Positions 1 to 10,017 of a stretch of 64,000 bases of DNA are shown in pieces. Below the pieces are notes generated by a model. That model did no database searches and had not been told where the DNA came from. It saw nothing but the letters and a program-made list of their open reading frames with translations. The stretch's first letter is position 1, and each line of letters begins with the position of its first letter. The stretch covers positions 1-64,000 of the forward strand of contig CAMWME010000006.1 of NCBI GenBank assembly GCA_947175325.1, in the 5' to 3' direction. Made by a program: the position numbers and the translations under genes. The DNA is from an uncultured Clostridia bacterium. GTDB taxonomy: Bacteria > Bacillota > Clostridia > Christensenellales > Borkfalkiaceae.

Positions 1-46
1 AAGCACGCCGCCAGCGTTCATCCTGAGCCAGAATCAAACTCTTAAG
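1..46 (-). rRNA. 16S rRNA, 5' end only (truncated by window edge)
   Basis: Reverse complement reads AGAGTTTGATTCTGGCTCAGGATGAACGCTGGCGGCGTGCTT, the canonical 16S 5' end (27F site). Confidence 0.95.
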
Positions 47-251
47 TTTAATTGTATAAAACCGATTGCCTAAGCAACCGTGGCTCTATCTCGACTATTT
101 ATAGTCATTATCTATGCTGACTTTGCTTTGTGGTACTATTTGTACTTCAAAGTTAATTGACAGAAACTTTTTTATATTCGTTTCCTTCTATTCAATTTTT
201 AAACTGCGTAAAACGGCAAAAAAGCCGCGCTGCCTTAGCGGTAGCTTGTCT

Positions 252-281
252 ATAATATCACAAGGATTATTATAGTGTCAA
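252..281 (-). promoter_or_regulatory. rRNA operon promoter
   Basis: Reverse strand TTGACA (281-276), 18-nt spacer, TATTAT (257-252), followed by ~200-nt leader to 16S. Confidence 0.7.
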
Positions 282-613
282 GCGAATTTCAAAACTTTTT
301 TAAAAAATTTTTATAGCTTTTTTTGTCGAATTTTGGCTTGCTCCGCCACCCTTCCGACAGCTTAAATAAAATATCATAAGCCCTATTTTTAGTCAATTGA
401 TTTTTTAATATTTTTCAAAAAATTTCCGCCTAAGTTAATTTTTGACATTTTGCGTTAATTTTATTCAAATGTATATCTAATCATATGCCGACGCGCACCT
501 ACATTATATATAACGCGTGCGCGCGCGTGCGCGCTAGATTGTGAAATACAAATTTACCGGTTTGTCTTGCAAAGCTTTTGTAAATAATATATACTGAATA
601 TATAGAGGCAAAT

Positions 614-1540
614 ATGAAAAAGAAATATTTTGCGGCGTTTGCCGCGGTGTGCGCTTTTGCGTGTGCGGTAGGGGTTTCCGGCTGCAGCTGCATAGACGGC
701 GGAAGCAGCGGGCTGATTTATAATTTAAGCAAAGACAAGGCTTATTACACGGTTAGGGGTGCGGATGCGTTTACGGGCAAAAAAGTAAAAATCCCCTCAA
801 CCCACAATAAGCTGCCGGTTAAGGAGATTGAAAAGTACGCCTTTGAAAACTGTGAAATTACGAGCGTTACCGTACCGGACAGCGTAACGCTTATTGACAA
901 CGGCGCTTTTAAAGGTTGCGAAAGCCTTACCACCGTAACCATTGCCGACTCCGTAACCGTAATGGGCGAAAGGGTGTTTTACGGCTGTAAAAAATTAAGC
1001 AGCGTAAAAATGCCCGCTAATTTGGAGGCGCTGGGCAATAACGCGTTCAACGGCTGCGAAGTCTTGACCGAAGTAAAAGTTACGGGAACGTACACCGAAA
1101 TCGGTGAAAAAACCTTTTACCGCTGTTTCGAGCTTAAAAAAGTTACTTTGCCCGAAAACTTGCTGACGATTGGAATGGACGCGTTCAACGGTTGCCGCGC
1201 GCTTACGGAAATCAATATCCCCGCTACGCTTACGAAGCTGGACAACCGCGCTTTCTACGAATGTTACTCGATTAAATCGGTTTATCTGCCCGACGGCGTA
1301 ACTGAACTTACCCTAAGCGTATTCGAACACTGCTCTGCGCTTGAAAGTTTATCCATAGGCAAGGGCGTTACCGATATCAAAATGTACGCTTTGGTCAACT
1401 GCACCTATCTTGAGGAAATTACTTTCAGAGGCACGCTCGCCGAATGGGAAAGCGTACGAATTAACGAAAACAACGACTATCTTGTCGTACGCTGCACGGA
1501 CGGAGATACTACGACCTTCCCTCCTATCGCCGTCGAATAG
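614..1540 (+). CDS. BspA-type leucine-rich-repeat lipoprotein
   Basis: Signal peptide with lipobox (GVSGCSC); repeated LRR_5 units (I..YAF..C..L..V..P..V..I); C-terminal GT..EWESV...V.CTDG cap. Confidence 0.85.
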   Translation: MKKKYFAAFAAVCAFACAVGVSGCSCIDGGSSGLIYNLSKDKAYYTVRGADAFTGKKVKIPSTHNKLPVKEIEKYAFENCEITSVTVPDSVTLIDNGAFKGCESLTTVTIADSVTVMGERVFYGCKKLSSVKMPANLEALGNNAFNGCEVLTEVKVTGTYTEIGEKTFYRCFELKKVTLPENLLTIGMDAFNGCRALTEINIPATLTKLDNRAFYECYSIKSVYLPDGVTELTLSVFEHCSALESLSIGKGVTDIKMYALVNCTYLEEITFRGTLAEWESVRINENNDYLVVRCTDGDTTTFPPIAVE

Positions 1541-1601
1541 TTATACCCCATTCTCCCGCATATAACTTGACATTTACGCCCATATTAAGTAATATAGAAA
1601 T

Positions 1602-1847
1602 ATGTTAAAGAATTTAAGAATAATATTTTGTATACTTTCGGTGGCGTGCGTTGCCGCTACGATATTCATTTTCGTATATTATCTGTGGTGGGGCTTCGTG
1701 CCGCTTGGCGGCGCGCTCGGATTTGCGGGGCTTATGTTCCTTTTCAAGGGCATGCAAGAACGCGCGGATAAAGCCGCTACTCCCCCTCCCCCTTCGGGCG
1801 ATTTTATAACCGGCAAGGTTGAAAATAAGGACGAAGACAAACAATAA
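1602..1847 (+). CDS. small membrane protein
   Basis: 81-aa ORF with two hydrophobic segments. Confidence 0.5.
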   Translation: MLKNLRIIFCILSVACVAATIFIFVYYLWWGFVPLGGALGFAGLMFLFKGMQERADKAATPPPPSGDFITGKVENKDEDKQ

Positions 1848-1878
1848 TAAAAAGGCAGTGAATTTACACTGCCTTTTT

Positions 1879-2154
1879 TTAACCTAAAAAATTTTGCGCT
1901 GCAAGCATAAGTCCAAGCTTAAAGCCCTTTTTAAAAGACTCGTCGGCGGCTGCCCCTTCAATATCGCCCAGCGCATCAAATATCTTATCCAAAGCTTTCT
2001 GCTTTTCGTCTTCGGATAAGTCTTTAATAAACTCGTCGATAATATTATAAAAACGGATACTACTTTTGAAATATTTTTCATTATTATAAAGCTCTGGCTT
2101 GTTCTTATGACCAGTCCCGTTATTAACAAGTTCCAATATTATTGACTTTTGCAT
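1879..2154 (-). CDS. hypothetical small protein
   Basis: 91-aa ORF, ends 'ESFKKGFKLGLMLAAQ' as in small uncharacterised Firmicutes proteins; divergent from HTH gene. Confidence 0.55.
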   Translation of the reverse strand: MQKSIILELVNNGTGHKNKPELYNNEKYFKSSIRFYNIIDEFIKDLSEDEKQKALDKIFDALGDIEGAAADESFKKGFKLGLMLAAQNFLG

Positions 2155-2201
2155 AAGTTACCTCTTTTGATACATATATATTATATGGCGGATTTTCCGC
2201 C

Positions 2202-2444
2202 ATGTCAATTATTTTAGCGGAAAACCCGCTAAAATCTAGATATATGAAAGCGGTAGCGGAAACCATAAAAAATTTAAGAAAAAGCAAAAGTCTTACGCAA
2301 AAGGAATTTGGGAAGCTTTTCGGATATTCTGCGCGTACCGTATCGGATTGGGAAAAAGGAAACACTGAACCAAACATTAATGCAATAAAAAGTATCGTAA
2401 AGTATTTCGATATCTCTTACGAAGAATTTTTCGGTGATGAATAA
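2202..2444 (+). CDS. XRE-family HTH transcriptional regulator
   Basis: IKNLRKSKSLTQKEFGKLFGYSARTVSDWEKGNTEPN helix-turn-helix. Confidence 0.85.
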   Translation: MSIILAENPLKSRYMKAVAETIKNLRKSKSLTQKEFGKLFGYSARTVSDWEKGNTEPNINAIKSIVKYFDISYEEFFGDE

Positions 2445-2633
2445 AAATTAGCCGCCGCGCAGATTTTGCGCGGCGGCTTCTATTGTTTAACAGTATAGTT
2501 AGTTATAAGCGATTAAAAGTGCAGAGATGCAAGCAAGACAAGGCGCGCGAGGAAAACCCGAAGGAGTTTACTATGCGTAAATGACTGAGGGTTGCCGCAA
2601 CGCAACACAGTATTGCGAAGCATATATGTACTT

Positions 2634-3458
2634 TTAGAGTACGCGTTGCCCTTGGATAAAGTAGCTCCACCTCGTCGAAGAGATTTGCTCTATCTTTGCG
2701 TAATCGCTTGCAGTGTGAAGTATCCAGTTATCGCCGAGGTAAAGCGCAACGTGCCCCACGCGCTCCACGCCCGAAAGGTTTTTGCGCGACGCGTTGGTGA
2801 AGAACATTAGGTCGCCGCGTTTAAGCTCGGACCGTTTAACCGTCTTACCTTGATAAATTTGAGTGCGGGTGTTCATTTGCAGATTGACGTGCGCGCCCGT
2901 GTAGAATATGTATTGCATTAGGGACGAGCAGTCAAACGCGCTTATATTGAAGTTATTCAGCTTGCGCCCGTTGCCGTCGTGGTAACGAACCGCGCCGTAG
3001 ACGTAAGCCGTGCCTAAGAGCTTCGTGCCCTCCTTTATAACCTCCTCTATCCTCACGTCGTCGCTGGCTTTCATTTCAACCACGTCGCAATATTTCGAGG
3101 ATATGTAAGCCGAGTCGTTTTTATAGCCCGTTTTGTACCAGCCGTTAGTACTGTCGTTTAGGGCGTACATTGTCGATTTCTCTGCGGTGCCGCGCGATGA
3201 GTAGCCCGTGCCCGCGCCCGAACGGATATTGACTCCGTCCGACTTTACGTTTATATAAGAAACCGTAAGCACCTTGGGCACTACCACGGGAATTTCCGTA
3301 CCACCGTTCCCCTCTGGCTGTTCGGGGGTTTGCTGAGTAATATTTATATCTTCTTCCTTTTCGTAAGTATCGTTTACTGCCGCACAGCCGCCCAAAGTTG
3401 CGGCGGCTAAAAGCGTAGCCGCAATGGCGGCAACAGTTTTAAACTTGTACATTTTCAC
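2634..3458 (-). CDS. SH3-domain / NlpC-P60 peptidoglycan hydrolase lipoprotein
   Basis: Lipobox LGGCAAV; SH3b (VNIRSGAGTGYSSRGT); NlpC/P60 FDCSSLMQY...GHVALYLG. Confidence 0.9.
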   Translation of the reverse strand: MKMYKFKTVAAIAATLLAAATLGGCAAVNDTYEKEEDINITQQTPEQPEGNGGTEIPVVVPKVLTVSYINVKSDGVNIRSGAGTGYSSRGTAEKSTMYALNDSTNGWYKTGYKNDSAYISSKYCDVVEMKASDDVRIEEVIKEGTKLLGTAYVYGAVRYHDGNGRKLNNFNISAFDCSSLMQYIFYTGAHVNLQMNTRTQIYQGKTVKRSELKRGDLMFFTNASRKNLSGVERVGHVALYLGDNWILHTASDYAKIEQISSTRWSYFIQGQRVL

Positions 3459-3587
3459 CTCCGTTTTTCTACGGTTATATTATACCAAGGATTATACCCC
3501 CGCGCAATGCAAAGATTTTTCCAGCGTTTCCATATTTTGCGGGACAAAACGGGGTGCCGTTTCGTTATAATATTAGGAGGAACTGAT

Positions 3588-4877
3588 ATGAAACCGAAAT
3601 TGAGAACCTTTGCGGTGCTTGGCTGCGCGGCGCTTTGCGCTTTATCTTTTACAGCGTGCGACGCGGGCAAATCCACCGAGTTGGGCAAGCCCGCCAAAAC
3701 CGAGCCGCTGAGCTACGGCAACGAGCTTTATACCGAGAGCTTTACGGCGTTTAAGGGAAAAGCGGAAGATTTTGCTACGCGCTTTGCAACCGGCGTTTAC
3801 GAGGATTACGAGAAAAACGATAACTTTACCGTATCGCCCGTTTCGGTGTTCACGGCGCTTTCGCTTGCGGCGGAGTGCGCGGGCGGCGATACCCGCGGAG
3901 AGATACTTTCCGCATTGGGCGTTACTTACGACGAGCTTCAAGCGAACTTCCCCACCTTCTACCGCTCGCTCATTCGCGACAGCAAGTCATCCGTTGTAAA
4001 TTTGACAAATTCAATTTGGGTGAACGAAGGAACGCCAGTAAAGCAAGAGTGCATCAATACCCTTTCGGACACCTTTTACAGCTATTCCTACGCCGCCGAC
4101 TTTTTGCACGACAACAAGAACGCAAACAAGGCGATACGCAAATTCGTAAAGGACCAGACGAAAGGCGTTATAGATTACGACTTTCAGTTATCTACTGAAA
4201 CGCTGTTTACGCTTATAAACACTTTGTACCTTAAAGCTATTTGGAACAATTACGGGCGGGACTTGCCGATGACCGATAACGCCTATACTTTCACCGCAAA
4301 GGACGGCTCGACAACCACAAAGAAATTAGTGCAAGGTTACTACTTCGGCGGAAAGGCTTACGAGGCGGAAGAATATTCGGCGTTTTACACTCAGACTTCA
4401 AACGGGTATAAACTTAAATTTTTACTGCCGAAGGACGGGCACGGCGTAGACGAAGTGTTTACGGCAGAGAATCTTGCAACAGTAAATGCCATTAAAGACT
4501 ACGGTTCGTTTGATGAAGAAAACAACATCGCTTACGAAACCCGCTGTTTCTTCCCCGAATACAAGTGCACCTACAACGGCGACCTTACTTCGGTTTTAAA
4601 AGAAAAGTTCGGAATAACCACGCTGTTTGGCGAGGGTTGCGACTTTTCTACGCTGACGGACGCACCTTGTTATTGCTCGGAGATACAGCACGTCACCAAC
4701 CTCGTAGTTGATAAAAAGGGCATCGAGGGTGCGGCGGTGGTTTATATACCCGGAGCGGGCGCGGCGGCGCCTATGAAAACCGTGTACGCCGATTTTATAA
4801 TTGACAGAGCTTTCGGATTTATTATCACCGACCAGCAAGGCGTAACGCTGTTTTCGGGCGTGGTAAATAATATTTAA
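3588..4877 (+). CDS. serpin-family lipoprotein
   Basis: FTVSPVSVFTALSLAAECAGGDTRGEILSALG and C-terminal ADFIIDRAFGFIITDQQGVTLFSGVVNNI; AGGAGG SD before ATG at 3588; lipobox LSFTACDAG. Confidence 0.9.
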   Translation: MKPKLRTFAVLGCAALCALSFTACDAGKSTELGKPAKTEPLSYGNELYTESFTAFKGKAEDFATRFATGVYEDYEKNDNFTVSPVSVFTALSLAAECAGGDTRGEILSALGVTYDELQANFPTFYRSLIRDSKSSVVNLTNSIWVNEGTPVKQECINTLSDTFYSYSYAADFLHDNKNANKAIRKFVKDQTKGVIDYDFQLSTETLFTLINTLYLKAIWNNYGRDLPMTDNAYTFTAKDGSTTTKKLVQGYYFGGKAYEAEEYSAFYTQTSNGYKLKFLLPKDGHGVDEVFTAENLATVNAIKDYGSFDEENNIAYETRCFFPEYKCTYNGDLTSVLKEKFGITTLFGEGCDFSTLTDAPCYCSEIQHVTNLVVDKKGIEGAAVVYIPGAGAAAPMKTVYADFIIDRAFGFIITDQQGVTLFSGVVNNI

Positions 4878-4935
4878 TTTTTGTCTTGTATGAGAAAAGC
4901 CCGACGGCGCGATTGCGCCGTCGGGCTTTACGTAT

Positions 4936-5703
4936 TTATATTATGTAACATTTATCCGATTTATCGGAATAGGCTACCTTCACCTTTTCGCCGTGGAAAT
5001 ATCGCTCGTGGCTGTACGCATACATACTTCTTCCGTCCATAATGAGCACGACTTTATAATTGCTCTTGGTCTTATACTCTGCGCCGCTTCTTGATAAACC
5101 CGATAAAATCGAAATGCTTATACAAGCCGCGCAAGCAAGCACCTTCCCCTCGCCCGTTTTATCTGCGGACTTGGGCGGCCTCGTGCGGACGTGCGACGAG
5201 CAAGCAATTATAATTACGACGAGAAACACGAGCCCTACGAACGCGCCTATACAAATAAACGTTACCGTTTCCATATCCAGCGCGTAGAAGATAAACGCGG
5301 CGGCAACGATTATAAAGGTTAAAACCATAAAAATTATGGTGCCGACCTTTTTCTTTTTGCTTGCCGTTTCCTCAACCTCGCGCTGCATAGCAAGCTCTAA
5401 CCTTTCAGCCGCCTCTGCCATCTCCTCCTCGGTTGTGGCGTTGGCGTAAGCCATGGTAAGGTTGACGTACTTGCCCAGCGTTAAATCGCCTAAATCCTTG
5501 GCGCGCTTTTCGTCCTCTTTCAATTTGAAAACCGCAAAGACGATACCGAACACTATATAGTACGCAACCAGCGCGACCACGGTGGCGATAAAGCCCGCGG
5601 GGATATTGAAGTGCACGAAAGCAAACAGCCCCACCACCGCTATGGGGAAGGGCAGAATTGCAGCTATTAATACCGGCTTTGAAGGGGGTTTTTTACCGCT
5701 CAT
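4936..5703 (-). CDS. multi-pass membrane protein, unknown
   Basis: 255-aa ORF with several hydrophobic segments. Confidence 0.6.
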   Translation of the reverse strand: MSGKKPPSKPVLIAAILPFPIAVVGLFAFVHFNIPAGFIATVVALVAYYIVFGIVFAVFKLKEDEKRAKDLGDLTLGKYVNLTMAYANATTEEEMAEAAERLELAMQREVEETASKKKKVGTIIFMVLTFIIVAAAFIFYALDMETVTFICIGAFVGLVFLVVIIIACSSHVRTRPPKSADKTGEGKVLACAACISISILSGLSRSGAEYKTKSNYKVVLIMDGRSMYAYSHERYFHGEKVKVAYSDKSDKCYII

Positions 5704-5706
5704 TTA

Positions 5707-5907
5707 TCAGTCTTCTACGCCTTCGTTAAGCTTTGCAAGAACCTTGTCAAGGTCGTTGCCGTGAACGTAAACCGCTTGCTCGATGGTCTCGCCGTGAGCC
5801 ATAGCGCAGCCGAGGCAGTGCATACCTACAGCTTGTAAAATTTCAGCGCTGTTGGGGTTTATTCTGAGGCAGTCTGCAATTAAAGTATCCTTGGTTATCT
5901 TTGCCAT
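5707..5907 (-). CDS. DUF1858 (hybrid-cluster-associated redox disulfide) protein
   Basis: CLRINPNSAEILQAVGMHCLGCAMAHGETIEQAV. Confidence 0.9.
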   Translation of the reverse strand: MAKITKDTLIADCLRINPNSAEILQAVGMHCLGCAMAHGETIEQAVYVHGNDLDKVLAKLNEGVED

Positions 5908-6045
5908 AATATTTCTCCGTTAAATTTATTTGAAATTAGTATACCACTCTTTAATACATTTTACAAACGATTTGCCGGATTTTTTAGGGTTTGGCGGCAA
6001 AACTTTCCATTGACACAAGGGGTGTGTATCAAGTATAATACTGTT

Positions 6046-7548
6046 ATGAATTTCAAAAGAATAAACGAGGTTGCGTTGCAGGTCTGTACGGGGCTGTACC
6101 TTGCGGTATCGCTGGTGCTGACCTTCACCGTTTCCGATTATTACATATTTAACCGAATAGGGGAGTTTAACTTTTTCTTCGTCCTATGCCAGTGGATTAA
6201 AAAGTGCGGTCTGCTATTATTACCGCTTGCGGTGTGGTACAAGAAGAAATGCTGTGCGGATATTGCAAAGTACGTCTTGCCGGTATTTATTATAGTTAGC
6301 TGTTGCACCTTCGGGTCGTTCTTCGATATAACCATGATGACCGAAAGCGCAACGCCCGCGCAAAAGGTATTTGCAAGCATAAACGAGTTTATGCCCAAAG
6401 CGGCGAACATGGCGCTGTTCTTTATTGCTTGTGCGCTTGAACTTCTCTGTTGCGCCTCACTGTTTATAAGGGACGGCTGGAAGGTGAGCGCGAAAAGTTT
6501 CATCTATCTGCCCCTTGCAATAATCGCGGTTATGCCGCTGAACGTATTCGAAAACTTCTTCGATATTAATTCCATTCCCCAAGACAGCTTCTTACGGTTT
6601 AGGAACTTCACATTGTGGCACTTCTTGGCACTGGCAATTTTGGTCGGGTTCACCGTCGGCTGCTACTACGTTTTGAAAAGGTTCGATAAAAAGAAACAGC
6701 AAGACTTCTTGGTTGCGGGTGCGATAGTACTTTTAATTCAGTACCACTGCAAGGACTCGATGTTACTCGGCGACGGCTACAACGTATATAACAACGTGTT
6801 CGCCGCGTTGCCCCTCTTCATTTGTAATATCGGCGTTTACGTCGCTTGCCTTTCGGTAATTTTGAAAAAGCGCGTGCTGTACTCCACCTCGTTCTTCGTA
6901 CACGCGGCGGGCGCGCTGACGGTGTTTATCTACTTCGGCAAGGACGAAATGTCCAACTACGGAATCTTTTGCAGTTACTCCATTTTGTACTTCTGCTTGA
7001 CGCATTGCCTCTTGTTCGGTTTGTGCGTTCTGCCGTCCGCGGTGGGACACTACAAGTTTAAATTGAAGGACTGCATTATACCCATTATCTACTACTGTTT
7101 GGTGATAGTCGTTGCAACCGTTGCAAGCGGACTTGTAAGTACTTACTTAACAGACTGCGGTTTGGTTATCGGTGACTACGGCGCACCGGGCGTTGATATG
7201 TCGCCGCCCAACTATGCGTTCACGCAAGTGAACCCGTTGCCCCTTCCCTTCGATTACATACCGTTTACAATCGGAAACTACACCTTCTACCTTTCCTACC
7301 TTATCGCGCTGTACGTCGTGTACGTCGGTTTGTTCTGGATATTTACGGGCGGTTATTACGCCTTTCTTGCCGTTCGTCGGCGCATATTAGGGGGGCAATC
7401 GCAAAAAACGCCCGAAAAAACGGAGGAAGTTCCCATTCCCCTTGCCCTTTCGGAAGCCGCCGTGGCGGATGACGACGGTTCAGAGGGCGAAAACGCGGTG
7501 GAAAACGCGGAAGATACGGAAGAAAACGACGATATAAATGTAAATTAA
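6046..7548 (+). CDS. multi-pass integral membrane protein, unknown
   Basis: About 500 aa, many TM segments; internal ATG at 6046 is the likely start. Confidence 0.6.
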   Translation: MNFKRINEVALQVCTGLYLAVSLVLTFTVSDYYIFNRIGEFNFFFVLCQWIKKCGLLLLPLAVWYKKKCCADIAKYVLPVFIIVSCCTFGSFFDITMMTESATPAQKVFASINEFMPKAANMALFFIACALELLCCASLFIRDGWKVSAKSFIYLPLAIIAVMPLNVFENFFDINSIPQDSFLRFRNFTLWHFLALAILVGFTVGCYYVLKRFDKKKQQDFLVAGAIVLLIQYHCKDSMLLGDGYNVYNNVFAALPLFICNIGVYVACLSVILKKRVLYSTSFFVHAAGALTVFIYFGKDEMSNYGIFCSYSILYFCLTHCLLFGLCVLPSAVGHYKFKLKDCIIPIIYYCLVIVVATVASGLVSTYLTDCGLVIGDYGAPGVDMSPPNYAFTQVNPLPLPFDYIPFTIGNYTFYLSYLIALYVVYVGLFWIFTGGYYAFLAVRRRILGGQSQKTPEKTEEVPIPLALSEAAVADDDGSEGENAVENAEDTEENDDINVN

Positions 7549-7624
7549 CCCCCATATATCCCTCAAATAACGCAATTTTAAAGCCCGCGGCGCTATGCGC
7601 TGCGGGCTTAGTAGTTTATGCGTT

Positions 7625-9349
7625 TTAATTGTACGGATGATACGACTTGGTTGAATTGGCGATGTTGTGCATATGGTCTGCAATTCTTTCCATATTTATT
7701 GCAAGTTGCAGATAAACTGCCGCCGCCTCGGGATTGCAGCTGTTTTCAGTTGCACGCTTTAAGTGCGCCTCTTGCATTTGCTTGCAGCAATCGTCCGTTG
7801 CCGCCTCTTCCCTCTCTACTGCGGGGAAGTAGGATGAATCAAGCTCGCCGAAAACCTTTGTGGTGCACTTGTACAGCTCGGTAATGTGCCCGTCCATTTC
7901 AAGAATTTCCGCCTTAGCCGCATCGGAAAACTGCGCTTTATCCTTCACCATTTGGGTTGCGTATTCAACTATGTTTTCCGCGTAGTCGCCTATTCTTTCG
8001 GTATCTGACGCAACGTGGTAGAACGAGCTTACCTTCTTCTCGTCGTTTTCAGCCAAGTCTTGCAAGGAGAGTTTTACGAGGAAGGAGGATATGAAGCTGT
8101 TATAATCGTTAATGTTCTTTTCGGTTGAGGCGAACTCGTCTGCGCCCGTTAAATCTCCGCTTAAAAGCATATCGAGTGCGCGCTTGTAGTTTTCAAATGC
8201 GAGTGCGCCCATATGCGTAAGCTCCTTTCTGACTTGCCCCACGGCGATTGCTGGGGTCTTTAAAAGACGCTTATCCAAAACGCCGCATTCTTCGGAAGCT
8301 TCCTTGGTCTTCTTTTCGGGAACGAGGAAGCACGCAAGCTTAACCAAATATTTAATAAACGGAAGCAAAATCGCCGTCGTCAAAAGGTTAAACACCATAT
8401 GGAAAATTGCGATTTGCCAAGATATATTGGGAATACCCGAATTTAAGAAATCGGCTATATAACCGCTTGTGAACGCCAAAGGTATTATGAAAATTATACT
8501 GCCTATTACGTTGAACAGAAGGTGAACGATAGCCGTTCTTTTTGCGTTTACGCTTGCCCCCAAGGACGAGAAAAGCGCGGTAACGCAAGTGCCGACGTTG
8601 GTGCCGAGTATTATGAACATTGCCATAGGCAATGAGATTAGCCCGCTGCTTGCAAGAGAAATGGCGATTGCCGTTATCGCCGCGGACGATTGCACCAAGC
8701 CGGTGAGCGCCGCACCCAAAAGGAATAAAACGATTATCTGCCACCAGTTCGGTGCGCCGTCCCCGCCTATCGTTATGAAAAGCGTTTTGACGGAGCCTTC
8801 GATTTCGGGGTCGGTAAGCATCTTGCTCATAGAGCCCGACATAACGTTCATACCTATGAAAATAAGCCCCAAACCCTGCAAAATTGCGCCTATACGCTTG
8901 ATTTTGTCCTTTTTGCAGAGCATCGACATTAAAACGCCGACGAACGCGACGAAGGCGAAAAGCGCGGTAACTTCAAACTCTGCACCCGTCGTGGATATTG
9001 CAGAAATGAACGCCGTTACCGTGGTACCGATATTCGCGCCCATAATTACCGACGCCGCTTGCGTCAAGGTCATAAGCCCGACGTTAACGAAGCCGACTAT
9101 CATGACGGTCGTTGCGGAAGAGCTAGTAACTATCGCCGTAACGGCGGCACCCGTTCCCACGCCCAAAAAGCGGTTTTTGGTTGCCTTGGTCATAAGTCGG
9201 CGCATAGATTTGCCGGCGGCGTTTTCAAGGTTGCCGCCCATCATATTCATACCTATGATGAACGCAGCGACCCCGCCGAACAATAAAAGCATGCAGTTTA
9301 CTATCGTCAGAACCTCCGACGAGCCGAGCGCTAAAAGAGAAAATTTCAT
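7625..9349 (-). CDS. Na/Pi cotransporter family protein with PhoU-like C-terminus
   Basis: TSSSATTVMIVGFVNVGLMTLTQAASVIMGANIGTTVTAF and QSSAAITAIAISLASSG repeats; start taken at MKFSLLALG. Confidence 0.92.
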   Translation of the reverse strand: MKFSLLALGSSEVLTIVNCMLLLFGGVAAFIIGMNMMGGNLENAAGKSMRRLMTKATKNRFLGVGTGAAVTAIVTSSSATTVMIVGFVNVGLMTLTQAASVIMGANIGTTVTAFISAISTTGAEFEVTALFAFVAFVGVLMSMLCKKDKIKRIGAILQGLGLIFIGMNVMSGSMSKMLTDPEIEGSVKTLFITIGGDGAPNWWQIIVLFLLGAALTGLVQSSAAITAIAISLASSGLISLPMAMFIILGTNVGTCVTALFSSLGASVNAKRTAIVHLLFNVIGSIIFIIPLAFTSGYIADFLNSGIPNISWQIAIFHMVFNLLTTAILLPFIKYLVKLACFLVPEKKTKEASEECGVLDKRLLKTPAIAVGQVRKELTHMGALAFENYKRALDMLLSGDLTGADEFASTEKNINDYNSFISSFLVKLSLQDLAENDEKKVSSFYHVASDTERIGDYAENIVEYATQMVKDKAQFSDAAKAEILEMDGHITELYKCTTKVFGELDSSYFPAVEREEAATDDCCKQMQEAHLKRATENSCNPEAAAVYLQLAINMERIADHMHNIANSTKSYHPYN

Positions 9350-9491
9350 AAGTTTTATTGCCGTTTTTTGCAACCTCCACCGAATAATATTGTAACTTAC
9401 GCAGTCAACCCTTGTCAAATGAAATTTCGGCGTGCAATAAATTGCAATTTCGCGCGCTTTATTATAAAATAATAAACTAAGAGGATTTTTT

Positions 9492-9986
9492 ATGTTTAAT
9501 ATCGTTTTGGTTGAGCCCGAAATTCCGCAAAATACGGGCAACATCGTAAGGACTTGCGCCGCAACGGGCTGCAAGCTGCACTTGGTGCGCCCGCTCGGGT
9601 TCGAAGTTTCGGACAAGTATTTAAAGCGCGCGGGGCTGGATTATTGGAAGGACGCAGAAATTTTCTATTACGACGATTTTGACGAGGTTGTGGCTAAATT
9701 CCCCGAAGCCTCCTTCTACTTTTTTACTACGAAGGCGCGGAAAAATTATTCCTCCGTCGAGTTTAAAGAGGGCGACTTCCTCGTATTCGGCAAGGAAACA
9801 CGCGGGCTGCCCGAAGAGCTTTTGAAAGCACATAAGGATACTTGCGTACGCATACCTATGCTGAACGATACGCGAAGCTTAAACCTTTCGAACTCGGTTG
9901 CGATAGCCGTTTACGAGGGACTTAGACAGCAAGACTTCAAAGGCTTCAATTGCAAAGGCGAGCTGCATAGGCTCAGTTGGGATTGA
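9492..9986 (+). CDS. trmL: tRNA (cytidine(34)-2'-O)-methyltransferase
   Basis: FNIVLVEPEIPQNTGNIVRTCAATGCKLHLVRPLGF; SpoU-type RSLNLSNSVAIAVYE. Confidence 0.93.
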   Translation: MFNIVLVEPEIPQNTGNIVRTCAATGCKLHLVRPLGFEVSDKYLKRAGLDYWKDAEIFYYDDFDEVVAKFPEASFYFFTTKARKNYSSVEFKEGDFLVFGKETRGLPEELLKAHKDTCVRIPMLNDTRSLNLSNSVAIAVYEGLRQQDFKGFNCKGELHRLSWD

Positions 9987-10017
9987 CTTTTAACTTTATA
10001 TATAATATAATTTATTT

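Noticed and set aside
2592-2810. 72-aa plus-strand ORF
   Set aside because: Overlaps the 3' end of the NlpC/P60 gene antisense and the intergenic region; no support.
8589-9395. 268-aa plus-strand ORF
   Set aside because: Shadow frame antisense to the Na/Pi cotransporter; composition typical of antisense of a hydrophobic protein.
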